In this document: positions 1-5,562 of the stretch, one piece after another
How the letters are laid out: every line of letters begins with the position of its first letter
How positions within the stretch are numbered: position 1 is the stretch's first letter
From: Candidatus Omnitrophota bacterium
GTDB taxonomy: Bacteria; Omnitrophota; Omnitrophia; Omnitrophales; Aquincolibacteriaceae
Assembly (NCBI GenBank): GCA_023246985.1
Contig: JAHFHJ010000052.1
Span: 3,590-9,151, forward strand
Direction of reading: 5' to 3'
DNA length: 5,562 bases
Notes under the pieces: model-generated
Told to the model about the DNA's origin: nothing
The model's database searches: none
Seen by the model: the letters and a program-made list of their open reading frames with translations, nothing else
Made by a program: the position numbers and the translations under genes

Positions 1-531
1 AGTCTCGGATATCTGCCCGAGACGGTGCCTCTTTATGGGGACATGCGGGTCGATGAATATCTGACCTTTGTGGGCCGGGCACGCGCGTTAGAAGGCGCAA
101 AACTCACGGGGCGTCTTGACTGGGTTCGGGAGGCGTGTCAGCTTAAGCCCGTCTGGAAGCACCTTCTGGCCGAACTTTCCAAGGGCTACGGCCAGCGGGT
201 CGGCCTCGCGCAAGCGCTGATCCATGATCCGAAGGTCCTGATCCTGGATGAACCGACCTCCGGCCTCGACCCGATCCAGATCCTCGGGATCCGATCCCTT
301 GTGAAAAGTCTCGCCAAAGAAAAAACGATCCTTTTTTCCACGCATATTCTACAGGAAGTCGAAGCCCTGGCCGACCGCATCGTCATCCTCAATGAAGGAA
401 GCCTTGTGGCGCAGGGGACGAAGCGGGAGCTGGCGGAGAAAGTCCGGGATTCAGAAAAAGCCGCGGGGGATTTGAGCCTCGAGGAGATCTTTATCGGGCT
501 CCTGATGCCTCCGCAAGGGACGAACGCATGA
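1..531 (+). CDS. ABC transporter ATP-binding protein, GldA-like (5' end outside window)
   Basis: This is the nucleotide-binding subunit that hydrolyses ATP on the cytoplasmic face to power the permease encoded next. The reading frame is open from base 1, so the gene begins upstream; 176 residues are visible. The first residues (GYLPE, then PLYGDM) match the Q-loop region of the GldA/ABC-2 exporter ATPase type. The signature motif LSKGYGQRVGLAQAL follows (from about base 175), then Walker B plus D-loop VLILDEPTSGLDP (from base 235), and the H-loop histidine in LFSTH (343-345). The Walker A P-loop must lie in the missing part, roughly 80-90 residues upstream by comparison with the family. The C-terminal tail after about base 400 is short. 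An internal GTG at 25 is not a credible start because the family fold continues upstream of it. The stop overlaps the next start as ATGA, which implies translational coupling with the permease gene. The substrate cannot be told from the ATPase. Confidence 0.96.
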   Translation, partial: SLGYLPETVPLYGDMRVDEYLTFVGRARALEGAKLTGRLDWVREACQLKPVWKHLLAELSKGYGQRVGLAQALIHDPKVLILDEPTSGLDPIQILGIRSLVKSLAKEKTILFSTHILQEVEALADRIVILNEGSLVAQGTKRELAEKVRDSEKAAGDLSLEEIFIGLLMPPQGTNA

Positions 532-3044
532 AAAAAAGTCCGAACCTCCGGATCATTCTGAACCGGGAAATAGCCTCTTACTTTAACTCCGCGATCGCTT
601 ATGTTTTCATGATCATTTTCACGCTTTTGAACGGCGGGCTTTTTATGACGCAGTTCTTCCTGGTCGGTCGCGCGGATATGCGCGCGCTTTTCTACACGCT
701 CCCATTCTTTCTCTGCGTTTTTTTGCCGGCGATCTCCATGCGCCTTTGGGCCGAAGAAAAGCGCGGAAATACGCAAGAACTTCTTCTGACTTTTCCCATG
801 AAACCGCGGGAACTCGTGCTCGGGAAATTTTTGGCCGGTTTTCTTTTTTATCTCATCACGCTTGCTTGCACCTTCCCGATTCCGGTGATGCTTGCCGCGC
901 TCGGCCGGCCGGATCTCGGCGTGATCCTGAGCGGTTATGTCGGCGCGGCGCTTTTGGGCGGATTTTTTCTCGCGATCGGAACGCTCGTATCGGGTTTTTG
1001 CCGTGACCAGATCGTGGCGTTCATTCTTTCCATGATGATCTGCTTCGGGCTTTATCTCGCGGGCACCGAATTTGTGGCGTCCTCCCTCGACGGATGGGTT
1101 GCGGGATTCGGGACCTTTATCCGGCGCTTTCTTGGGGCCGCGGACCCTTACGCCGCGTTCGCCAAGGGCGTGATCGATAATCGCGACGCGCTTTATTTCG
1201 CGGTCGGCAGCGCGGTCGCCTTGGTGTTGAACGGGTTCTGGATCGAGGGACGCATGCGGCCGAAAGCCGGATCGATTTTCACGACGGCGGCGGTCCTTTC
1301 AGCCGGGATCTTTCTTCTGAGCAACTGGCTTACGGCCGGAGTTCCTCTCGGGCGCTTTGACATGAGCAAGGGCCAAAGCTACACGATCTCCCCGGCAACT
1401 CAAAAAATCCTGCGAAGTCTCCCGTCGCCCGTCATGGTGAAATTCTATATTTCTTCCGCGGACAAGATGCCGACTTCCATGAAAACGCTCGAGCAGGACG
1501 CGCGCGACAAACTTGAAGAACTTCGCGTCGCGTCGGACGGCCATTTTCAGTACAAAATTTTTCATATGGATGCCGCAACGGCGGTGGAGGGGACGAAAAA
1601 AGAGAATACGATGGAAGAACAGCTCTCCCAAAAAGGCGTGCGGCCTTTTCAGGTCGAATCCATCCAAGCCGATGAACTGGGCGTCCGGCTCATCTATTCC
1701 GGGCTTACGATCTCTTACAAGGAAAAGCCCGAGGAGATTCTCCCGCAAATCCATCCGGGGAATCTCGACGATCTGGAATACGCGATTATTTCAAAACTCT
1801 ATCGCATGACCCTCCCGGCAATCCCGAAAGTCGCGCTGATGGCGCCTTATCAGGAGCGGTCGGTCGACCCCAATCTTATGATGTTGCTCCAACAGCTCGG
1901 CGGTCAGGTTCCGCCCAGCTATCGCGACGATCCGTATGAATATTTGCAATCGGGGCTTGAAGGCGAAGGTTATCCGGTTTCCCGCATTTCCCTCGATGAG
2001 AAATCGGAGATTCCGGAAGGGACCAAGACGCTTGCCGTGGTGGAGCCGGGACATTTGACGAAGCGCCAAAAGTATGAAATAAACCGGTTCCTTTGCCGGG
2101 GAGGCTCGCTGCTTATGGCAGTACAGAATTATGAGTTTCATTATAAGCCCGAGGAAACGGGATGGATCACGCTCGTGCCCAGCGAAAAGAATCCCGAAGT
2201 GAACGACCTCCTTTCGGCCTGGGGCTTCGGGGTGGACACCCCTATTCTGGCAGATGAGCAGAGCGAAGCGATCACGCTTTCTGTCGGCAGCCGCGCGGGA
2301 CTTCCCGGGATCTCCATTCCGGTGAAGCTTCCCATTCAGATCCTTCTGACGGACGCGGAAATGAACAATCAGGTTTCCATCACCTCCCGCCTTCCCGTAT
2401 TTTTATATCTCTGGGGCAGTGCGCTGAAGATCGATCGGGATAAAATCAAAACACAAGGTCTTAAAGCGCAGACGCTGCTTCATTCCAGCAAGCATTCCTG
2501 GACCATACCCTTCCAATCGGGAAGCCTGACGCCCCGGGAGTTGGCGCGCAATGCAAAAAGCGTTCCGGGACCATTCCCATTGGCCGTGTTGGCGGAGGGT
2601 CAGTTTGTGGACGCGTTTAAAGGGCAAAAAATGCCGGATTGGGCTCCTGCCGAAACGCCTGCCGATGCAGCGGTTCAGAAGCCCGGGGAGAAAATCCGGG
2701 AGGACCAGAAGTCCCAGCCTCTTGAGATGAAACCCGGGAAACTTCTTTTGATGGGCGCGGCGACGCCGTTTCAAAAACAATTGATGCGAAGCGGGGGACA
2801 CCTGAATTTTTTTCTCAATGCCATCGATGTTCTGACGCTGGGAGACGCGCTGATCGGCATTCGCTCAAAAGGCCAGGTAAGCCGGACACTTCCGAAGATC
2901 CCGGCTCCCGCGAAGGTGGCGTGGCGGCTCTTCGTGATGTTGCTGATGCCCGTGGTTATCGCGCTGCTCGGTTTCGTCCGGGCTTTCATGCGTCGTCGGA
3001 CAAAGCAAGTGTATCTGAAAAATCTAATATCGTTCTCCATTTGA
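528..3044 (+). CDS. Fused ABC-2 permease (GldF-like) and GldG-type auxiliary protein
   Basis: This 838-residue protein joins two parts that are separate genes in the Bacteroidetes gliding system. Residues 1-240 are an ABC-2 permease with hydrophobic segments near 20-44, 55-73, 101-125, 133-157, 162-184 and 221-238. The loop EEKRGNTQELLLTFP (76-90) is typical of ABC-2 permeases. A further membrane segment at about 249-270 leads into the GldG hallmark GRFDMSKGQSYTIS (275-288). A large, probably extracytoplasmic region (about 290-795) follows, with LDDLEYAIISKLYRMT (413-428) and the glycine-rich RFLCRGGSLLM (520-530) typical of GldG/ABC_transp_aux proteins. Residues 700-735 form a Pro/Lys/Glu-rich linker. 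The last membrane segment is about 799-819, followed by MRRR as a cytoplasmic stop-transfer. The start overlaps the ATPase stop (ATGA), with AAGGGA at a suitable distance upstream. The last 10 or so residues look AT-rich and atypical. Substrate is unknown; protein or envelope-component export is the family-level inference. Confidence 0.93.
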   Translation: MKKSPNLRIILNREIASYFNSAIAYVFMIIFTLLNGGLFMTQFFLVGRADMRALFYTLPFFLCVFLPAISMRLWAEEKRGNTQELLLTFPMKPRELVLGKFLAGFLFYLITLACTFPIPVMLAALGRPDLGVILSGYVGAALLGGFFLAIGTLVSGFCRDQIVAFILSMMICFGLYLAGTEFVASSLDGWVAGFGTFIRRFLGAADPYAAFAKGVIDNRDALYFAVGSAVALVLNGFWIEGRMRPKAGSIFTTAAVLSAGIFLLSNWLTAGVPLGRFDMSKGQSYTISPATQKILRSLPSPVMVKFYISSADKMPTSMKTLEQDARDKLEELRVASDGHFQYKIFHMDAATAVEGTKKENTMEEQLSQKGVRPFQVESIQADELGVRLIYSGLTISYKEKPEEILPQIHPGNLDDLEYAIISKLYRMTLPAIPKVALMAPYQERSVDPNLMMLLQQLGGQVPPSYRDDPYEYLQSGLEGEGYPVSRISLDEKSEIPEGTKTLAVVEPGHLTKRQKYEINRFLCRGGSLLMAVQNYEFHYKPEETGWITLVPSEKNPEVNDLLSAWGFGVDTPILADEQSEAITLSVGSRAGLPGISIPVKLPIQILLTDAEMNNQVSITSRLPVFLYLWGSALKIDRDKIKTQGLKAQTLLHSSKHSWTIPFQSGSLTPRELARNAKSVPGPFPLAVLAEGQFVDAFKGQKMPDWAPAETPADAAVQKPGEKIREDQKSQPLEMKPGKLLLMGAATPFQKQLMRSGGHLNFFLNAIDVLTLGDALIGIRSKGQVSRTLPKIPAPAKVAWRLFVMLLMPVVIALLGFVRAFMRRRTKQVYLKNLISFSI

Positions 3045-3048
3045 TTCT

Positions 3049-3133
3049 ATCCCGACTTTGATTTTCTTTTCATGAACGGTAGTTGGGGTTGCCCCAATTT
3101 CAATTTCGTTAAAATGGATAGGTATTGGGACTA
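3049..3133. repeat. 85-base tandem repeat, unit 1
   Basis: First copy of an 85-base unit lying 4 bases after the stop of the fused permease gene. Compared base by base at an offset of 85, positions 3051-3133 match 3136-3218 at 75 of 83 sites; the 56-base right part (3078-3133) matches at 54 of 56. It contains the hairpin TTGGGG-TTG-CCCCAA (3083-3097) and a degenerate second stem around 3098-3114, where T3104 and A3111 break or weaken pairs that are perfect in unit 2. No open reading frame of note and no resemblance to a coding region was seen. Function unknown. Confidence 0.9.
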
Positions 3134-3218
3134 CCCCCAACTTTGAATTTTTTTACATCAATGGTAGTTGGGGTTGCCCCAATTTCAACTTCGTTGAAAT
3201 GGATAGGTATTGGGACTA
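3134..3218. repeat. 85-base tandem repeat, unit 2
   Basis: Second, directly adjacent copy. It carries two back-to-back hairpins: TTGGGG-TTG-CCCCAA (3168-3182) and ATTTCAAC-TTC-GTTGAAAT (3182-3200), the latter a perfect 8-base-pair stem with a 3-base loop. The left end CCCCAACT (3135-3142) is also complementary to AGTTGGGG in unit 1 (3081-3088) and in unit 2 (3166-3173), so several folds compete. Both units share the tail GGTATTGGGACTA. There is no run of T after the GC-rich stem long enough to call a standard intrinsic terminator. Confidence 0.9.
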
Positions 3219-3279
3219 AGGGTTAACGGTATGGTACCGCATACCCCTAAATTCGAATATCATGCGGTACTAACCCCTT
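3218..3279. repeat. Interrupted inverted repeat in the spacer
   Basis: GTACCGCAT (3234-3242) is the exact reverse complement of ATGCGGTAC (3262-3270). An outer pair, AAGGGTTA (3218-3225) and TAACCCCTT (3271-3279), is complementary apart from one extra C, with 8 unpaired bases on the left arm. The 19-base loop includes the palindrome ATTCGAAT (3251-3258). A competing smaller hairpin is possible: GGTATG (3228-3233) with CATACC (3240-3245) around a 6-base loop; it uses the same bases, so the two folds exclude each other. It begins exactly where repeat unit 2 ends, and could be part of the same inserted element or an mRNA structure. No protein-binding consensus was recognised. Confidence 0.75.
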
Positions 3280-3312
3280 AAAACAAAGGGACTGTCTCTG
3301 TCACAATTTCTT

Positions 3313-4365
3313 ATGAATAAAAAACAGATCCTCATCTTGGGCGTTATTCTCGGGATTCTCGCGCTCGGCATTCTTTTAAAGTCCCGGGCCCGCTCCTCGA
3401 ACGATGCCGTTTTTTCGGCCCACGGGGAGGGCGTCGTCATGACGAATTTTGATCCGTTGAAAGCGGAGCGGATTCTGATCGCACGCGGTTCCCAAACGCC
3501 GCCCGTGGAACTCGTGAAAGAAAATGGCGCGTGGAAAGTGAAAAGTCTTTGGGGCGCCCAAGCGGATCCCGTGAAAATCGAAGCGCTCATTCAGAAACTT
3601 CACGCGATTCGGGGAGAACTTCGAGGATCAGGGAAAAAGCTCTTTTCGGATTTTGGCATTCAGGAACCCGACGCTCTTTCGGTCAAGTTTTTTGGCGCGA
3701 AGGGCGTCTTACTTCTGGATCTGCGGATTGGAACAAAACAGGCGGGCGCGGACGGTTATTTTATCCGCGAATCCCAAAAAGAGGACATTTTTCTCGCGGA
3801 TCTGAATATAGCAGAGCTTTTAGGGATCTATGAGGACTTCGATACGGCAATCCCCCGCAGCGGTATTTGGGCGGATCGCCGTCTTTTTAATTTGGATCCT
3901 GAAAAAGTGACCCGGATCACTGTTTATCGGATGAAGGGGAATGAAAAGACTAGGGTCGCGGGGTTGGAACGCGAGATCGATCTCAAGGACCCGCTTCAAA
4001 GTTCCTGGAAATTTTCGCGCAAGGATAGGACTCTGCCGCCTGCCCCTGAAAAGGTCCTGAAATTTATCGCGACGATGAACAGTATCCGCGCCGAAAAGAT
4101 CGTGGATCCTGCCGGCGTCGGGGCGGAAAAACCTGTTTGGCAGCTGGCCGTGACCGAAGGGGGCCTGCCTGCTTCGCAAGGCGGCAGGGAGACGATCCTT
4201 AATGCGGGGCCCCAAGATGAAAAAGAAGGCCGTTGTTATGTGAACCGTGCGGGAGATCCCACGATCTTTGAGCTCAAGGCATCCTTTTTTGACGACTTGA
4301 ACGCGGAGGATACCCGTTTTGTGAAAGATGCGGCGCCGGCCGTCGGACCCACAAAGAAAATATGA
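3313..4365 (+). CDS. DUF4340 domain protein, membrane-anchored partner of the Gld-type ABC system
   Basis: This 350-residue protein has a short basic N-terminus (MNKK) and one hydrophobic segment at about 5-22, followed by KSRAR, which suggests an uncleaved anchor with the rest outside the cytoplasm. The body shows the DUF4340 pattern twice. About 52-170 runs from a strand ERILIARG through NGAWKV, then a helix (DPVKIEALIQKLHAI), FGIQEPD and the strand-rich DGYFIRE region. About 199-330 repeats the order with VTRITVYR, SSWKFS, a helix (PEKVLKFIATMNSIRAEKI) and CYVNRAGD. DUF4340 genes commonly follow GldG-type genes, so a role with the upstream permease fusion is likely; the biochemical function is unknown. 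The ATG at 3313 is chosen because the anchor follows at once and an in-frame stop lies at 3271. No clear Shine-Dalgarno is visible upstream; AAAGGGA (3285-3291) is too far away. The stop overlaps thyA as ATGA. Confidence 0.9.
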   Translation: MNKKQILILGVILGILALGILLKSRARSSNDAVFSAHGEGVVMTNFDPLKAERILIARGSQTPPVELVKENGAWKVKSLWGAQADPVKIEALIQKLHAIRGELRGSGKKLFSDFGIQEPDALSVKFFGAKGVLLLDLRIGTKQAGADGYFIRESQKEDIFLADLNIAELLGIYEDFDTAIPRSGIWADRRLFNLDPEKVTRITVYRMKGNEKTRVAGLEREIDLKDPLQSSWKFSRKDRTLPPAPEKVLKFIATMNSIRAEKIVDPAGVGAEKPVWQLAVTEGGLPASQGGRETILNAGPQDEKEGRCYVNRAGDPTIFELKASFFDDLNAEDTRFVKDAAPAVGPTKKI

Positions 4366-5156
4366 AACCTTACCTGGATCTTTTAAGACATATCCTCGAT
4401 CACGGGACCGAAAAGAAGGACCGCACCGGCACCGGCACGATCAGCGCCTTTGGTTATCAAATGCGCTTCGATCTTGCCCGGGGGTTTCCGCTTCTTACGA
4501 CCAAAAAGATCTACACTAAGGCCGTGATCTACGAACTTCTTTGGCTGCTTCAAGGCGATACGAACATCCAATTTCTTAAAAATCACGGCGTGACAATCTG
4601 GGATGAATGGGCCAATGGGAACGGGGATCTTGGACCGGTCTATGGCGCCCAGTGGCGCGCGTGGAAACGGCCCGACGGGACCGTGGTGGATCAGATCGCA
4701 CAGGCCGTGGAAATGATCAAGAAAACTCCGGATAGCCGACGGATCATTGTAAGCGCCTGGAATGCCGGAGAGATCGAGAAAATGGCGTTGCCGCCGTGCC
4801 ACGCGTTCTTCCAGTTCTATGTCCTGAACGGAAAGCTTTCCTGCCAGCTCTATCAGCGCAGTGCGGATGTTTTTTTGGGCGTGCCTTTCAACATTGCGTC
4901 TTACGCCTTGCTTACCCTGATGATGACTCAGGTGGCGGGGTTAAAACCGGGTGAATTCATTCACACTTTTGGAGATGCGCATATTTACCAAAATCATCTG
5001 GAGCAAGTGAAGCTGCAATTAAGCCGTGAGCCCAAAGCATTGCCCCGGATGATCCTGAATCCCAGGGTCCAAAATATCTTTGATTTCCAATATGAGGATT
5101 TCACCATCGAGGGTTACGACCCGCATCCGGCGATTCAGGCGCCGGTCGCCGTATAA
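4362..5156 (+). CDS. thyA: Thymidylate synthase
   Basis: This enzyme methylates dUMP to dTMP using 5,10-methylenetetrahydrofolate and releases dihydrofolate, in the cytoplasm. At 264 residues it equals the E. coli enzyme in length and aligns without gaps, so E. coli numbering applies. Visible functional residues are R21 (phosphate), E58, W80, R126-R127, the catalytic C146 in MALPPCHAFFQF, R166, D169, N177 in PFNIASYALL, and H207/Y209 in GDAHIYQNH. The C-terminus ends APVAV, as in active enzymes. H51 and H57 of E. coli are both tyrosine here, and C168 is alanine; such positions vary in the family. The ATG sits inside the ATGA overlap with the DUF4340 gene, with no strong Shine-Dalgarno, so translation is probably coupled. 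folA downstream recycles its folate product. It is clearly ThyA, not the flavin-dependent ThyX. Confidence 0.98.
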   Translation: MKPYLDLLRHILDHGTEKKDRTGTGTISAFGYQMRFDLARGFPLLTTKKIYTKAVIYELLWLLQGDTNIQFLKNHGVTIWDEWANGNGDLGPVYGAQWRAWKRPDGTVVDQIAQAVEMIKKTPDSRRIIVSAWNAGEIEKMALPPCHAFFQFYVLNGKLSCQLYQRSADVFLGVPFNIASYALLTLMMTQVAGLKPGEFIHTFGDAHIYQNHLEQVKLQLSREPKALPRMILNPRVQNIFDFQYEDFTIEGYDPHPAIQAPVAV

Positions 5157-5158
5157 CT

Positions 5159-5222
5159 TGCGCAATGCGCAACGCACAACGAAGAGGCAGGTCGTTGCGC
5201 TTTGCGCGTTGTGCGTTGCGAT
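5159..5222. repeat. Inverted arrays of a 7-base repeat forming a stem-loop between thyA and folA
   Basis: Three left units read TGCGCAA, TGCGCAA, CGCACAA (5159-5179). Four right units read TTGCGCT, TTGCGCG, TTGTGCG, TTGCGAT (5195-5222), which are the same 7-base word on the other strand. The best fold pairs 5168-5181 with 5207-5220, a perfect 14-base-pair stem around a 25-base loop. A second register pairs 5160-5173 with 5194-5207 at 13 of 14 positions, and the two exclude each other. No T-run follows, so it is not a standard terminator. The stem ends about 6 bases before the folA ribosome binding site, so it could stabilise the mRNA or affect folA translation; this is inference. Confidence 0.85.
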
Positions 5223-5226
5223 TTCC

Positions 5227-5232
5227 GGGAGG
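5227..5232 (+). promoter_or_regulatory. Ribosome binding site of folA
   Basis: GGGAGG lies 4 bases before the ATG at 5237, a near-consensus Shine-Dalgarno with slightly short spacing. It fixes the folA start and contrasts with the weak or absent sites of thyA and the DUF4340 gene. Confidence 0.8.
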
Positions 5233-5236
5233 TTTC

Positions 5237-5562
5237 ATGCTTTATCATATCGTTGCGGTCGCTAACAATCGCGTGATCGGAAAAGGCAATCAGCTTCCCT
5301 GGCATTTTTCGAAAGATTTGCGGCATTTTAAAAAAATGACCACGGGCCAGACTGTGATCATGGGCCTGAAGACGTTCGAGAGCCTTGGCTGCAAAGCCCT
5401 GCCTCATCGCACGAACTTCATCCTGGATCGGAGCGGCGCAACGCCCTATCCCGGACAGACTTTTTTCGCTTCCCTGGAGGAAGCTCTTAAAAATATCCGG
5501 ACCGAGCGGGCTTTTATTATCGGAGGCGCCGAACTTTACCGCACGACGATCGATCGCGTCGA
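5237..5562 (+). CDS. folA: Dihydrofolate reductase (3' end outside window)
   Basis: It reduces dihydrofolate to tetrahydrofolate with NADPH, restoring the folate oxidised by ThyA. The first 108 residues are visible, about two thirds of the usual 160-170, and the frame runs off the window end without a stop. Family features in order: HIVAVANNRVIGKGNQLPW (4-22, substrate and Met20-type loop), the catalytic acid D27 in SKDLRHFK, VIMGLKTFESLG (40-51), ALPHR (54-58, with R58 matching E. coli R57 that binds the glutamate tail), and FIIGGAELY (93-101). Differences from the usual motif are L44 where arginine normally binds the NADPH 2'-phosphate, C52 in place of the arginine of GRPLPGR, one extra residue in that loop, and D64 in place of a serine or threonine. 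The start is set by GGGAGG just upstream. These changes may affect cofactor binding, but the overall assignment is firm. Confidence 0.95.
   Translation, partial: MLYHIVAVANNRVIGKGNQLPWHFSKDLRHFKKMTTGQTVIMGLKTFESLGCKALPHRTNFILDRSGATPYPGQTFFASLEEALKNIRTERAFIIGGAELYRTTIDRV

Noticed and set aside
186..776. Minus-strand open frame of 196 codons
   Set aside because: It lies opposite the ATPase and permease genes, shows no recognisable domain and is rich in Arg and Ser as expected of a shadow frame.
3083..3106. Rho-independent terminator after the permease fusion
   Set aside because: The 6-base-pair GC-rich stem is followed by only three T before the run is broken, so termination is not supported, though weak attenuation is not excluded.
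3049..3218. CRISPR array
   Set aside because: There are only two copies, the repeat unit is 85 bases with no distinct spacers, and no cas genes are nearby.
3045..3312. Sigma-70 promoter in the spacer
   Set aside because: TTGAAT (3143-3148) and TTGAAA (3194-3199) resemble -35 boxes, but no matching -10 box lies at a suitable distance.
5168..5226. Intrinsic terminator between thyA and folA
   Set aside because: The stem is long and GC-rich but no T-run follows, and a strong folA ribosome binding site starts within 7 bases.
5135..5407. Minus-strand open frame of 90 codons over the thyA-folA junction
   Set aside because: It crosses the heptamer arrays and runs antisense to the conserved DHFR sequence, with no family resemblance.

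Overview
The window is a run of co-oriented (+ strand) bacterial genes in two functional blocks. The genes are about 55% GC by spot count, with tightly packed or overlapping starts and stops. The lineage cannot be fixed from sequence alone. A Gld-type ABC system with a fused GldF-GldG protein, DUF4340, and repeat-rich AT-richer spacers would suit an uncultured Gram-negative lineage such as Omnitrophota or a relative, but this is a low-certainty guess.

Block 1 (1-4365) is a Gld-type ABC system. It starts with the C-terminal two thirds of an ATP-binding protein (1-531, GldA-like, cut by the window edge). A 4-base ATGA overlap joins this to an 838-residue fusion of an ABC-2 permease (GldF-like) with a GldG-type auxiliary domain (528-3044). 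After a 268-base spacer comes a DUF4340 membrane-anchored protein (3313-4365), the usual partner of GldG-type proteins. The ATPase would drive the permease, while the large extracytoplasmic GldG and DUF4340 parts would handle an unknown substrate or envelope function.

The spacer (3045-3312) is the most unusual stretch. It is about 41% GC and holds two tandem copies of an 85-base unit, each able to form several competing hairpins. An interrupted inverted repeat and a GGGACTGTCTCTGTC segment follow. It looks like non-coding repeat DNA placed inside an otherwise compact operon.

Block 2 (4362-5562) is thymidylate/folate metabolism. thyA (4362-5156) overlaps the DUF4340 gene by ATGA. A 13-15 nt loop-side spacer lies between two inverted arrays of a 7-base repeat, followed by a good ribosome binding site and folA (dihydrofolate reductase, 5237 to beyond the window end). 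ThyA makes dTMP and dihydrofolate, and DHFR returns dihydrofolate to tetrahydrofolate, so this pair is a logical functional unit.

No RNA genes, CRISPR array, transposase or complete mobile element is visible. No convincing minus-strand gene is present.
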